Positions 16,931-27,238 of a DNA stretch of 64,000 bases are shown piece by piece; positions within the stretch are counted from its first letter, which is position 1; each line of letters opens with the position of its first letter. Under the pieces are notes generated by a model, which saw nothing but the letters and a program-made list of their open reading frames with translations, was not told the DNA's origin and searched no databases. Location of the stretch: assembly GCA_965205735.1 (NCBI GenBank), contig OZ242179.1, forward strand, positions 3,224,001 to 3,288,000, in the 5' to 3' direction. A program made the position numbers and the translations under genes. The stretch comes from VXNE01 sp965205735 (GTDB taxonomy: Bacteria; Pseudomonadota; Gammaproteobacteria; Pseudomonadales; Azotimanducaceae).

Positions 16931-17713
16931 TCACACGACGGGTGAAGTGCCGCCGTCGACGTTTACTGAGGCGCCGGTTACGTAGCTCGCCCGTTCGGAA
17001 CAGAGAAAGGCGATCACGTCCCCGGCCTCGGACGCCTCGCCCACGCGCCCCAACGGTACGCGGGCGCCCGTATTCCGGTAGTGATCCTCCAGCGTGTAGT
17101 CGGGCTTCTGGTTCGCCTCCCAACGGCGATAGTGCTGTCGGCTCTTCAGCACGCCGACGCACACCGTATTGACGCGGACGCTGTCTTCCGCGAACTCCTT
17201 CGACCAGGCCTTGGTGAGGGAGATGCCGGACGCGCGGGAGAGGGCGGTGGGCTGGCTGCCGGCACCCGGCGCCTTGCCGCCGGGAGTGGTCGTGTTGCAG
17301 ATCGCGCCGCCGTTGCGCTTCAGGTAGGGCAGCGCGTGGCGGGTGCAATAGATCGCGCCCATGACCTTGAGCGTGAAGTCCTCCATGACCTGTTCATTGG
17401 TCATGTCGGCGAACCGCGCGCCGGACGATGTGCCGGCATTGTTGACCAGGATGTCGATTCTGCCCCAGCGAGCGGCGACGGCTTCCACCATGGCGCGCAC
17501 GGATGCCTCGTCGCGCACGTCGGTGGCGATGCCCACCACCGCTTGCCCGGTGGCGCCGCTGATTTCCGTCGCAACACGATCCAGATCGGACTGGGTGCGC
17601 GCCATGATCGCAACCTTCGCGCCCTCCGCCGACAGCCGCTCGGCGGCAGCGCGCCCGATGCCGTAAGTGCCGCCGGTGACGATCGCCACCTTGCCCGTTA
17701 TTCCGAGATCCAT
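16931..17713 (-). CDS. Atypical SDR family protein lacking the YxxxK motif
   Basis: 260 aa from ATG 17713, preceded by TTGGAG. Cofactor features are normal: VTGGTYGIGRA, ATDVRDEA and LVNNAGTSSG. Aligned to the catalytic block of classical SDRs, the usual YxxxK appears as TALSR within PTALSRASGISLTKA, so Thr replaces Tyr and Arg replaces Lys. The C-terminal VTGASVNVDGGTSP is standard. I recall a subgroup of SDRs with (S/T)AL(A/S)RA at this site. It may use a different mechanism or have lost activity. Confidence 0.85.
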   Translation of the reverse strand: MDLGITGKVAIVTGGTYGIGRAAAERLSAEGAKVAIMARTQSDLDRVATEISGATGQAVVGIATDVRDEASVRAMVEAVAARWGRIDILVNNAGTSSGARFADMTNEQVMEDFTLKVMGAIYCTRHALPYLKRNGGAICNTTTPGGKAPGAGSQPTALSRASGISLTKAWSKEFAEDSVRVNTVCVGVLKSRQHYRRWEANQKPDYTLEDHYRNTGARVPLGRVGEASEAGDVIAFLCSERASYVTGASVNVDGGTSPVV

Positions 17714-17831
17714 GTCCGCTCCAAATGCCAAGTTCAAGCCGGACATTGTAAACGGCGATCACCGGATTCTTGACAGGCGCAGACGCAACGGCAACGCTTG
17801 CGGTTGGTGAGGCAATAGACGGAGTTGACGA

Positions 17832-18938
<1,107 letters not shown>

Positions 18939-18950
18939 GGAAAGGCCCCC

Positions 18951-19952
18951 ATGATTCGAGACGACTGGCTGGAGCAGGTTGAGGAAGAGATCCTCGAACC
19001 CGAGCTGCCGATTTGCGATCCCCACCACCACCTTTGGGACACCCCCCGGAGCCGTTACCTGCTGGACGAACTGCTCGCGGATACGGGCAGCGGTCACAAC
19101 GTCGTGTCGACCGTCTTCATGGAGTGCTCGTCGATGTACCGGGCGGACGGTCCGGAGGCGATGCGGCCGGTGGGCGAGACCGAGTTCGTCAACGGCATCG
19201 CCGCCATGAGCGCGAGCGGCGGGTACGGAAAGGGTCGAATGTGCGCGTCGATCATGAGTTTCGCGGACCTGACGCTGGGCGCGGCTGTCGGCGACGTGCT
19301 CGACGCGCACCTGGCCGCCAGCCCGCGCTTTCGCGGTATTCGTCACGCCTCCTCCTGGGACGCGGATGCCTCGATTCGCAATGCGCATACGAATCCGAAG
19401 GAAGGCCTGCTCGGAGATTCCGAGTTTCGCGAGGGGCTCAATGAGCTCGGCAAGCGCGGCCTCACCTTCGATGCCTGGCTCTATCATCCGAACATCCCCG
19501 AACTGACGGCGCTCGCCAGGGCGTTCCCGGAGCAGCCCATCGTGCTCGACCACTTCGGCGGACCTCTCGGTATCGGCCCATACACCGGAAGGCGCCGCGA
19601 AATCTACGAGACCTGGAAGGGCGATGTCGCGACGTTGGCCGATTGCGATAACGTCGTCGCGAAGCTCGGCGGCCTGGTGATGCCCCTTAACGGATTCGGC
19701 TTCCACAAGCGCGCCGTTCCGCCGTCGTCGGACGAAGTCGCCTCCGCTACGCGCGACTACTACCTCCACATGATCGAATGTTTCGGGCCCGAGCGCTGCA
19801 TGTTCGAAAGCAACTTTCCCGTGGACAAGCAGAGCTGCTCGTACCAGGTGTTGTGGAACGCGTTCAAGAAGATCGCGGACGGCTTCTCGCCGGCAGACAA
19901 GGCTGCCCTGTTCCACGACACGGCGGCCCGCGTCTACCGCGTCGTAACATAG
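18951..19952 (+). CDS. Amidohydrolase family protein (amidohydro_2 TIM barrel)
   Basis: 333 aa. The N-terminal metal motif is ICDPHHHLWDTP (D-x-H-x-H), later FRGIRHASSWD, VLDHFGGP with a conserved His, and MFESNFPVDK with the metal Asp region. The family includes 2-pyrone-4,6-dicarboxylate lactonases and decarboxylases such as the 4-sulfomuconolactone hydrolase group; which reaction applies here cannot be told. It is probably co-transcribed with frmA. Confidence 0.85.
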   Translation: MIRDDWLEQVEEEILEPELPICDPHHHLWDTPRSRYLLDELLADTGSGHNVVSTVFMECSSMYRADGPEAMRPVGETEFVNGIAAMSASGGYGKGRMCASIMSFADLTLGAAVGDVLDAHLAASPRFRGIRHASSWDADASIRNAHTNPKEGLLGDSEFREGLNELGKRGLTFDAWLYHPNIPELTALARAFPEQPIVLDHFGGPLGIGPYTGRRREIYETWKGDVATLADCDNVVAKLGGLVMPLNGFGFHKRAVPPSSDEVASATRDYYLHMIECFGPERCMFESNFPVDKQSCSYQVLWNAFKKIADGFSPADKAALFHDTAARVYRVVT

Positions 19953-19999
19953 AGTGTCCGGGCGCTGGTAGGACGCAAGCGGACTTGGGGGAGCACGAC

Positions 20000-20646
20000 A
20001 TGACCGTAGAGAACAGCGACGTGCCAAGCCTGACCGTGAAGGAATTGGGCGGGGCAAACTACATTGCGTCCCAACTGTTTCACCACGGAGCGGGAACTAT
20101 CCCGAAACATGTTTGGCATCGTACCTGTTGCTTGCCCGCGCGGTGTACCAGGCAGCCATGAGTGCGGCGGAGCAGAGCACGGACGCTGAAGACCGCGCGG
20201 GCTATTCAAAGGTCGCCTACATGACGGCATACAATATTGCCGCCAATTGATGGCCGGGCTGGAGTGAGGAGGGCGCTGCTGTCACCAACGAGCAGCGTGA
20301 GTTGGGTGCCGGCTTCGCGAGGGCGCATCTACAGATCGTCTCCAGGCTGGATGTGTCGGCCGAGGCCAACGCCTACTGGATCAACGCTGTGCACGAACTC
20401 GCTGCTGGTGATCATGAAGCCGCAAAGCGCATGTTTTCCACGTGCGCCGATCGGGCGGCGAGCGCCGGGGCCAGGGATGTCGAGGAAATGGCTGGCGGCT
20501 GGATCGCGCTGGTGAAAGTGCTGCAGGGGCTCGAAGGCGCGGAGGATGAACTGGAAGCCAGCAGGAGACGCCTGATTGAAATGGGCGGTGACGGTCCGTT
20601 CTACGCCGAACAGTTCGGTCCGGCCCTGGCCGTGTTCGGATCCTGA
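20000..20646 (+). pseudogene. Broken gene for a helical (TPR-like?) protein: frameshift plus in-frame stop
   Basis: ATG 20000 follows a strong GGGGGA site and encodes MTVENSDVPSLTVKELGG up to about 20090. The natural continuation (NYPETCLASYLLLARAVYQ) is in another frame from 20095, so one base is lost or gained near 20091-20096. That frame then meets TGA at 20248-20250 (between AAN and WPGW) and continues without break to TGA 20644-20646. The combined product would be about 215 aa, mostly alpha-helical, with AYWINAVHELAAGDHEAAKRM resembling a TPR helix pair. The two lesions point to a decayed gene or assembly errors. Confidence 0.65.
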
Positions 20647-20756
20647 GCGCGTTTGCCACTTCGTGACTTGGGCCGGAGGCCGTTTAGGAAGGCCTTTCGC
20701 CTTCCGAGGGTCGATCTGATTCAATATGCACGCGAGTGCCTGACACGGGAAGAGAC

Positions 20757-21689
20757 ATGGAACATAGAAGACTGGGTAACAGCGGCTTGCAGGTTTCCGA
20801 GGTGGGCCTCGGCTGCAACAACTTTGGCCAGCGCCTCGATGAAGCGGGAACCCGCGCCGTGGTGGACGCCGCCATCGATGTCGGTATCGACTTCTTCGAT
20901 ACCGCCGACATGTACGGCTCCCAACTCTCCGAGGTGTATCTCGGTAAAGCCCTGCGGGGCCGCCGGGATGATTTCATCGTTGCGACCAAGTGCGGTTTTC
21001 CGATGGGCCCCGGACCGCACAATCGCGGTGCCTCTCGGCGCTACGTCATTTCAGCGGTGGAAGCGAGCCTGCGCCGGCTGGACACGGACTACATCGATCT
21101 CTTCCAGATCCATCTTCCAGATCCCTTGACGCCCATCGATGAGACCCTTCGCGCGCTGGACGATTGCATCCGGCAGGGCAAGATCCGCTACGCCGGTTGC
21201 TCCAACTTTGCCGGCTGGCAGATTGCCGACGCGCATTGGACCGCGTTGCGGGACCATCTCAACCCGTTCGTCACCGCGCAGAACCACATGAACCTGCTGG
21301 AGCGCGACGTGTTGCGGGAGGTCATTCCCGCCTGCGATCGGTTCGAACTCGGCATGCTTCCGTTTTTTCCGCTCGCGAGCGGTTTGCTGACCGGGAAGTA
21401 CCAGCGGGGAGTGCCCGCGCCGGAGGGCACGCGACTCTCGGCGCCGAGGGCCGCGACCCGTTCGTTGAACGACGATAACTTCGACCGCGTGGAGAAACTC
21501 GATGCCTTTGCGCGGGAGCGTGACCGTTCGTTACTTGAGTTGGCGTTTGGTTGGCTGCTGTCGTTCCCTTGCGTATCGTCGGTGATCGCCGGGGCAACGC
21601 GGCCCGAGCAGGTCAAGGCGAACGTGGAAGCATCGACGATGCGTCTCAGCGCCGACGAGATGAAGGAAGTCGACGAACTGCTCGGATGA
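20757..21689 (+). CDS. Aldo/keto reductase
   Basis: 310 aa from ATG 20757, preceded by GGAAGAG; a GTG at 20736 is less likely. The catalytic tetrad is visible: Asp and Tyr in FFDTADMYG, Lys in IVATKCG and His in LFQIHLPDP. The C-terminal SSVIAGATRPEQV is the NADPH-phosphate binding segment of AKR proteins. The sequence is YajO/Tas-like, so it should reduce small aldehydes or ketones with NADPH. Confidence 0.9.
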   Translation: MEHRRLGNSGLQVSEVGLGCNNFGQRLDEAGTRAVVDAAIDVGIDFFDTADMYGSQLSEVYLGKALRGRRDDFIVATKCGFPMGPGPHNRGASRRYVISAVEASLRRLDTDYIDLFQIHLPDPLTPIDETLRALDDCIRQGKIRYAGCSNFAGWQIADAHWTALRDHLNPFVTAQNHMNLLERDVLREVIPACDRFELGMLPFFPLASGLLTGKYQRGVPAPEGTRLSAPRAATRSLNDDNFDRVEKLDAFARERDRSLLELAFGWLLSFPCVSSVIAGATRPEQVKANVEASTMRLSADEMKEVDELLG

Positions 21690-21715
21690 TGCCGTAGCGG
21701 GTGTTCAAAGAGAGG

Positions 21716-22519
21716 CTAAGCGGACGAGGCGGTATCGTTCCGACGCAACCGCAGGTCTTGATACGCCCCGTACATTAGGCAAACGCTCAATGGCAGGATG
21801 ATCACCCCGAGCGCGGCATACGTCAGTGTCGAGACGGCGTTTGCCATGGGGCTGCTGTCGAACCGGTTCGCCACGAACAGAGTGATCCAGTTACTTGCAA
21901 AACTCATCGCTGTCGCCACTCCGGTTATGATCGCGAGAACCGCGAATGTCTGCCACCAATGCCCCCTGACCAGGGTGTAGCTCTCACGCAGGCTATCGAT
22001 CGGTCCGTGCCCTTCAGCGACAGCCAATATAGGGCCGGCGAACAGGGCGACTGCCAGGAAGATCACAGGAAAAAGCAGCGGCAGCACACCGGCGAAGACG
22101 GCAAGCGGGCCCAGGAAGAAAACAAGAAGCATCAGCAGTACCGGACCGATGGAGACGGCGAGCCCGTACAAAAGAGAGACCGCCAGTATCGTCGGAAACC
22201 GACGCGTGGCGATGGCGAGCGGTGAGCTAACGCCACGCGGAGCACCGGACGCAATGTAGTGAACGATGGCGATGATGACGCCGTACATGTAAGTACTTGC
22301 GATGAGAGAGGCACACAAGCGAAGCCAATGGCCCACGCCGAGACTGACATCCGATCCGACGCCCCGGAACGGAATCTGACCCCAATGAATCAGTCCAACT
22401 ACCAGTGCGAGCCAGAATACAGGTACCCAGAGGACCCTGATGCTAGCCCGATACAGCCTGAGACCATCGGTCAGAGCGCTCCCGATGCTTGATGGCTCAG
22501 TCCGTCGGTCGTACGTCAC
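21716..22519 (-). CDS. Multi-pass membrane protein (YciC-like), second of two tandem paralogues
   Basis: 267 aa from GTG 22519, which overlaps the 3' end of its paralogue by 23 nt. About six membrane segments are separated by conserved features shared with the upstream paralogue: VHYIASGAPRGV, ATRRFPTIL, EGHGPIDSLRESYTLVRGHWWQTF and YQDLRLR at the C-terminus. The EGxGPIDSxxxSxxLVxGHWW block is typical of the glycerophosphoryl-diester/YciC-type membrane proteins of unknown function. It is the last gene of the bioD-bioA unit, but nothing indicates a role in biotin synthesis. Confidence 0.8.
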   Translation of the reverse strand: MTYDRRTEPSSIGSALTDGLRLYRASIRVLWVPVFWLALVVGLIHWGQIPFRGVGSDVSLGVGHWLRLCASLIASTYMYGVIIAIVHYIASGAPRGVSSPLAIATRRFPTILAVSLLYGLAVSIGPVLLMLLVFFLGPLAVFAGVLPLLFPVIFLAVALFAGPILAVAEGHGPIDSLRESYTLVRGHWWQTFAVLAIITGVATAMSFASNWITLFVANRFDSSPMANAVSTLTYAALGVIILPLSVCLMYGAYQDLRLRRNDTASSA

Positions 22520-23252
22520 GGTGTGGTGTCTGCCGCAACCGCAGATCCTGATACATGGCGTAGGTGATGCAAACGCTCAAGGAATAAATGATTGCCCCGA
22601 ACGCGGCGTACGCCAGCGTCGAGACGGAATTAGCTGCGAGGTCGCTGTCGAACCGGTCTGCCAGGAAGAGTGCAACCTTTCCGCTGGCCTCGCCCGTGAT
22701 GAACCCGAAGGCGATCGTGATCGCGGCGATCGCAAAGGTTCGCCACCAATGTCCGCTGACGAGGGAATAACTCCCACCGATGCTGTCAATCGGACCCTTG
22801 CCTTCGATGATGGGCAACATGGGGCTGAAGTACAGGGCGACCAACAGAAAGATGCCGGGAACGATCAGCAGCAGCGTACCGGCCATGATGGCAAGCATGA
22901 ACAACAGATTGACGGCGAGTATCACCGGGAACCGACGCGTGGCGATGGAGAGCGGTGAACGAACGCCCTCGGGAGCGCCGGAGGCAATGTAATGAACGAT
23001 GGCAGTGATGACCGCGTACATGTAAAAGCCTGCCACCAGGGAGGCAACAAAGCGAAGCCAAAAGTCCTGGCCGAAGTCGAGGCCCTCCACGGCATCTTCA
23101 GACGGAATCTCAACCGGGTCAATTGCTCCGACTATCAGTGCGAGCAGGAACGCGGGCACGTACAGTGACCTGATGCCCGCCCGAAAAAGGCGGAAACCCT
23201 CGACCAGGACGTCGACAACGTGCAAGGGTTCAGTCGGTCGGGCGTACATCAT
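22497..23252 (-). CDS. Multi-pass membrane protein (YciC-like), first of two tandem paralogues
   Basis: 251 aa from ATG 23252, which overlaps the bioA stop (ATGATG over TGA), so the gene is coupled to bioA. It aligns along its whole length with the next gene (MMYARPTEP versus MTYDRRTEP; HYIASGAPEGVRSPLSIATRRFP; EGKGPIDSIGGSYSLVSGHWW). Five or six hydrophobic helices are predicted by eye. Tandem duplication is evident. The function is unknown. Confidence 0.8.
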   Translation of the reverse strand: MMYARPTEPLHVVDVLVEGFRLFRAGIRSLYVPAFLLALIVGAIDPVEIPSEDAVEGLDFGQDFWLRFVASLVAGFYMYAVITAIVHYIASGAPEGVRSPLSIATRRFPVILAVNLLFMLAIMAGTLLLIVPGIFLLVALYFSPMLPIIEGKGPIDSIGGSYSLVSGHWWRTFAIAAITIAFGFITGEASGKVALFLADRFDSDLAANSVSTLAYAAFGAIIYSLSVCITYAMYQDLRLRQTPHRDVRPTD

Positions 23253-24562
23253 GGTGTCCGGGTCGTGGCGGTTCGAGGGTGGCCCGACAGGATATCCAAC
23301 CCGGCACCGATGGCCGACGTCAGGCAAGTGAGGTCATCGGCCCCGATGATATAGGGCGGCATAAGGTAGATCAGGTCGGTGAAGGGACGAATCCACACGC
23401 CCCGCTCCACAAAAATGCTTTGTAGGTCCGCCACCGGCACGGGCTTGTGCGTCTGCACCACGCCGATGGCGCCGAAAACGCGTACGTCCCGCACGGCGGC
23501 ATGCTCCCGAAAGGCGCCCATTTCCCGCTGGAGCTGGCTTTCGATGTTGCCGACGTGCGCCATCCATGGGCCGGTGCGCAGCAGTTCGATGCTCCTGCGC
23601 GCCACCGCGCACGCCAACGGGTTGGCCATGAAGGTCGGCCCGTGCATCAACACGCCGCCGTTTGCGGAAATGCCCTTCGCTACCCGGGAGTTAGTCAATG
23701 TGGCCGCCAGCGTCATGTAGCCGCCGGTCAAGGCCTTGCCGAGGCACATGATGTCGGGTTCGACCTGCGCGTGTTCACAAGCAAAGAGCCGCCCGGTGCG
23801 GCCGAATCCAGTGGCGATCTCATCCACGATCAGCAGCACGTCCAGATCGGCGCATAGTTCGGCGACGCGAGCCAGGTATTCCGGGGAATAGAACCACATG
23901 CCCCCGGCGCCCTGAACGACGGGCTCCAGCACCACGGCCGCGAGGTCGCGGCGGTGGGTGGTCAAGGCCGTTTCGATGCGCGTCGCGTCATCCGCTGACA
24001 AGGGCTCGTCAACCCTGGAGGTTGGCCTTTCGACAAAGATGTGTTTGGGCAGGACGCGGTGGAAACGTTCGTGCATTCCGGTGACCGGATCGCAGACGCT
24101 CATGGCACCGAAAGTATCGCCGTGATAGCCGCCCTTGATGGTGAGCAGGCGATGTTTCTCGGGGCGTCCCATCGCTCCCCAGTATTGGATGGCCATCTTG
24201 ATGGCGACTTCGACCGACACCGACCCGGAGTCGGAGAAAAATACGTGGCGCAAGCCGGCCGGCGAGATCTCGATCAGGTCCTGTGCCAGTTTGATCGCCG
24301 GTTCGTGCGTCAGGCCGCCGAACATGACATGCGCCATCTTGTCCAGTTGCGCGCGCACGGCTTCGTTCAACGCCGGATGGTTGTAGCCGTGAATGGCGCA
24401 CCACCAGGAGGACATGCCGTCGATCAGTTCGCGCCCGTCCGCCAGGCGGATTCGCACGCCGTCGGCTGAATCGACGGGATACGCGGGCAACGGATCCGTC
24501 ATCGACGTATAGGGATGCCAGATGTGCTGGCGATCGAAGTCGAGGGCTTCGTTCAGCCGCAC
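23249..24562 (-). CDS. bioA: Adenosylmethionine-8-amino-7-oxononanoate aminotransferase
   Basis: 437 aa from GTG 24562, inside the bioD stop region (8-10 nt overlap). The N-terminus IWHPYTSM is a BioA hallmark, SSWWCAIHGYNHP follows, the PLP-binding Lys is in MCLGKALTGGYMTL and HGPTFMANPLACAVA is conserved. It transfers the SAM amino group to KAPA to give DAPA, the step before BioD. The order here is bioD then bioA in one leftward transcript. No bioB, bioF or bioC lies in the window. Confidence 0.95.
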   Translation of the reverse strand: MRLNEALDFDRQHIWHPYTSMTDPLPAYPVDSADGVRIRLADGRELIDGMSSWWCAIHGYNHPALNEAVRAQLDKMAHVMFGGLTHEPAIKLAQDLIEISPAGLRHVFFSDSGSVSVEVAIKMAIQYWGAMGRPEKHRLLTIKGGYHGDTFGAMSVCDPVTGMHERFHRVLPKHIFVERPTSRVDEPLSADDATRIETALTTHRRDLAAVVLEPVVQGAGGMWFYSPEYLARVAELCADLDVLLIVDEIATGFGRTGRLFACEHAQVEPDIMCLGKALTGGYMTLAATLTNSRVAKGISANGGVLMHGPTFMANPLACAVARRSIELLRTGPWMAHVGNIESQLQREMGAFREHAAVRDVRVFGAIGVVQTHKPVPVADLQSIFVERGVWIRPFTDLIYLMPPYIIGADDLTCLTSAIGAGLDILSGHPRTATTRTP

Positions 24563-25224
24563 AGGGGCTCCAGATCGAGGAACCGCGCGGCGTCTTCCGG
24601 GCCGCTGACATTGGGCACGGTACCGAGACACGGGCTGGGCAGCCGTTGGCGCAGCGTGTCGATATTCTCCGTCAGGCAGGGCATGGGATCCCCAATGCAG
24701 TTCGCGACCCAGCCGGCCAGATCCAGCCCGGCGCGTTCGATTGCGCTGGCGGTCAGCAGCGCATGGTTCAGACAACCGAGCTTCATGGCGATCACAAGGA
24801 TAACCTTCGCGCCCAGGTCGACGCAGACATCGGCCAGTGTTTCCCGTTCGTTCAGGGGAACGAACCAGCCGCCCGCCCCTTCGACCAACGTGAACGCCGC
24901 CCCTTTGGGGCACGCGGCGGCCAGTTCCCGGGCGGTGACGCGACGACCGATTTCTGCGAGGGCGATATGTGGCGCGATCGCCGGGCGCAAGACGACCGGA
25001 TTGATATCGGCGTAGTCGAGGTTGGTCCGGGCCGCCGCCATGAGCTCCAGGGCGTCATCGTTCTCGAGCGCGCCGTCCCGTAGCGTGGCACCTGCCGCGA
25101 TCGGCTTGTAGCCGACACACGTGAGGCCACGCGCCCTGGCCGCCCGCAGCAGCGCGCTCGCGATGAACGTCTTGCCGACGCCCGTGTCGGTGCCGGTAAC
25201 GAAGTACACGTTGTATTGGGCCAT
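24553..25224 (-). CDS. bioD: Dethiobiotin synthetase
   Basis: 223 aa. Walker A-like GTDTGVGKT lies near residue 12, the substrate-binding Lys in GYKPIAAG follows, and VEGAGGWFVPL is the second nucleotide and metal motif. It closes the ureido ring of dethiobiotin from DAPA, CO2 and ATP. It is the first gene of the leftward unit and diverges from the PhyH gene with 152 bp between; no BirA-type operator was recognised there. Confidence 0.95.
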   Translation of the reverse strand: MAQYNVYFVTGTDTGVGKTFIASALLRAARARGLTCVGYKPIAAGATLRDGALENDDALELMAAARTNLDYADINPVVLRPAIAPHIALAEIGRRVTARELAAACPKGAAFTLVEGAGGWFVPLNERETLADVCVDLGAKVILVIAMKLGCLNHALLTASAIERAGLDLAGWVANCIGDPMPCLTENIDTLRQRLPSPCLGTVPNVSGPEDAARFLDLEPLCG

Positions 25225-25376
25225 CGTCGCTCCGCCGGGGATCGCTGAAGACGAATATTTCGATCATACCGCCCGACATGCCGGATCGGGCGGCGGCCCC
25301 GTCCAGACCGCGTTGATACAATGTTCGGCGGACCGGCTCCGGCCGGAACCCAAACCGCTCCCTCCAGGTTGCGACA

Positions 25377-26105
25377 ATGCCTAACGTCGAAACAGCGATC
25401 CAGCAAATCAAGGATGTCGGCTACACCATCATTCCGAATCTCGTTGATGGAGAGCGATTAAGACAGGCGCAGGCCGATGCCCAGACCCTTCTCGAGGCGA
25501 CGCCAATCAAGATGCCAGGTCTCGACGGCAAGGTGTTTGGCCGAATGTGCAAGGGGCTGTTCCGCAAGTCCCGCGCCTTCGACGACCTCTATACGCACCC
25601 GACGGTCCTTGCCGTCGTTCGCGGCGTGCTGGTCGACCCTGACCGAAAGCGGGGCTACTTCCCCTCCGGCGGCGGCATTCAGCTCTCGACGGTCATGATC
25701 AAGGACGTGCAGCCGCGCGAAAACATCCGCCACATGCATCGCGACGATGCGGGCTATCCCATTCCCCGCCCGCGACCGCCCATCGTCGTGAACACCTTGC
25801 TGGCGCTCGATCCGTTCACCAGGGAGACAGGCGCCACGCTGGTTGTACCGGGTAGCCACAAGTGGACGGGACCTGTGCAACAGGACTGCGAGCATGTGGC
25901 GGTGGAGATGGATGCCGGCTCCATCCTCATGTTCGACGGTTCGCTCTGGCACAACAACGGTGCCAATCAAACCGCCGGAAAGACGCGGCGCGCGCTCAAC
26001 ATGTACTACAGCCAGTCCTGGCTGCGCCAGGGCGAAAGACCGTACCTGGGGTTGACAACCGACGAGGTCAAGGAACTGCCGGAAACGCTTCGGGCCATCG
26101 TCTGA
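25377..26105 (+). CDS. Phytanoyl-CoA dioxygenase (PhyH) family oxygenase
   Basis: 242 aa. The Fe(II) site is H-x-D in MHRDDAGYP and a distal His in SLWHNNGANQT, with the 2-oxoglutarate Arg in KTRRALNMYY. LVVPGSHKWTG is the strand typical of PhyH proteins. It should hydroxylate an unknown small molecule using 2-oxoglutarate and O2. The ATG lies after a weak ribosome site. It leads a rightward run with the DUF1537 kinase and the HExxH protein. Confidence 0.88.
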   Translation: MPNVETAIQQIKDVGYTIIPNLVDGERLRQAQADAQTLLEATPIKMPGLDGKVFGRMCKGLFRKSRAFDDLYTHPTVLAVVRGVLVDPDRKRGYFPSGGGIQLSTVMIKDVQPRENIRHMHRDDAGYPIPRPRPPIVVNTLLALDPFTRETGATLVVPGSHKWTGPVQQDCEHVAVEMDAGSILMFDGSLWHNNGANQTAGKTRRALNMYYSQSWLRQGERPYLGLTTDEVKELPETLRAIV

Positions 26106-26170
26106 GTGACGTACATGGAGTTCGGCCAGACTTGAACACCACCGTCGGTGGGCGGCATGAACGTGCGCGT

Positions 26171-27238
26171 ATGCTGTTCATCACTTCCGACGACCGCACC
26201 GGTGCGTTGGAGATTGCCGGCACGGTCGCCAACGAGACCTTTTCGGTGCCTGCCGGGCCACATGCCGACGACGGAACCTGCTGCGTCGTCGATATCGCAT
26301 CGCGGCACCTGGACCCGGAGGCGGCGCAGCGACAAGCCGCAGGCGCGCATGCGAGAAGCGCGCGCTATCGTTGCCACAAGATCGACTCCGGCCTACGGGG
26401 CAACTGGCCGTTCGAGGTGAAGGGATTGTTGCAGCTCGGCCATGGGGTCGCGGTGGTGCCGAGTTTCCCCGACGCTGGCCGTCGTTGCGTGGATGGAGTG
26501 GTGTACGTGGACGACGTGCCGGTGCTGGAATCCCCGTTCGGCAAGGACCCGCTGACGGCGCCATTGAGCAGCCAACCGATGGAAATCCTGGAGTTGACGG
26601 GTTGTGCGGAAGGCGACGTCGTCGTCTGGGACGCCAACGACAATGCGGAACTCGAAGCGGCTGCGCGACGATGCCACGACGAAGGACGCGCAATGGTTGG
26701 CCCAAGTGGGGCCGTTGCAGCGTACGCCGCTACCGTGTTCCCGGAACTCAGGCCTCGCGAAGTCCCTATCGTCCCGCCGGTTCTGATCCTGTGTGGCAGC
26801 CTCAACGCCATGAGTCGCAAGCAGATCGTGAGACTTGGAGTCCCGGTATTCACCCTTTCGGACGACCTTCAACCACCGAGCGTGACGACCGGATCAAACC
26901 AGAGCCCGATTGCCGTTGTGGCAACGCCGGTACCGTTTGGCACCATTTCGTCCCGGGACGCGGAGCAGGTTGCGGCGGCGATGGCGGAATTTGCGAACAG
27001 CGCCCTGGGGACCGGCTATGGGAACGGCACATTGTTTGTTCTCGGCGGCGACACCGCCGCCGCGATTGTCGGCGACGAAACCCTGGACGTGCTCGGCACG
27101 ATAGACACGGCGATTCCGATTGCGCGATTTCGCGGCGGATACCTGGTCACCAAGGGTGGCGGCATCGGCCGACCCGACACGCTGACGGAACTTCTCGCCA
27201 CAGTGAGACCAGGCTGTGGAGATATCGATGACCAATAG
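26171..27238 (+). CDS. Four-carbon acid sugar kinase family protein (DUF1537)
   Basis: 355 aa from ATG 26171 (a TTG at 26132 is possible). The N-terminal domain opens MLFITSDDRTGALE, the DUF1537 motif (usually ADDxTGA, here SDDRTGA), and CHKIDSGLRGN is the second signature. The C-terminal nucleotide domain has LFVLGGDTAAAI and YLVTKGGGIG. Family members phosphorylate 3-oxo-tetronates, D-threonate or related acids before an aldolase. No aldolase or dehydrogenase of that pathway is adjacent. It overlaps the next gene by 11 nt. Confidence 0.85.
   Translation: MLFITSDDRTGALEIAGTVANETFSVPAGPHADDGTCCVVDIASRHLDPEAAQRQAAGAHARSARYRCHKIDSGLRGNWPFEVKGLLQLGHGVAVVPSFPDAGRRCVDGVVYVDDVPVLESPFGKDPLTAPLSSQPMEILELTGCAEGDVVVWDANDNAELEAAARRCHDEGRAMVGPSGAVAAYAATVFPELRPREVPIVPPVLILCGSLNAMSRKQIVRLGVPVFTLSDDLQPPSVTTGSNQSPIAVVATPVPFGTISSRDAEQVAAAMAEFANSALGTGYGNGTLFVLGGDTAAAIVGDETLDVLGTIDTAIPIARFRGGYLVTKGGGIGRPDTLTELLATVRPGCGDIDDQ

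Noticed and set aside
20248..20250. In-frame TGA considered as a second selenocysteine codon
   Set aside because: It lies between AAN and WPGW with no redox motif, and the same gene has an independent frameshift upstream, so a stop mutation or error is the simpler reading.
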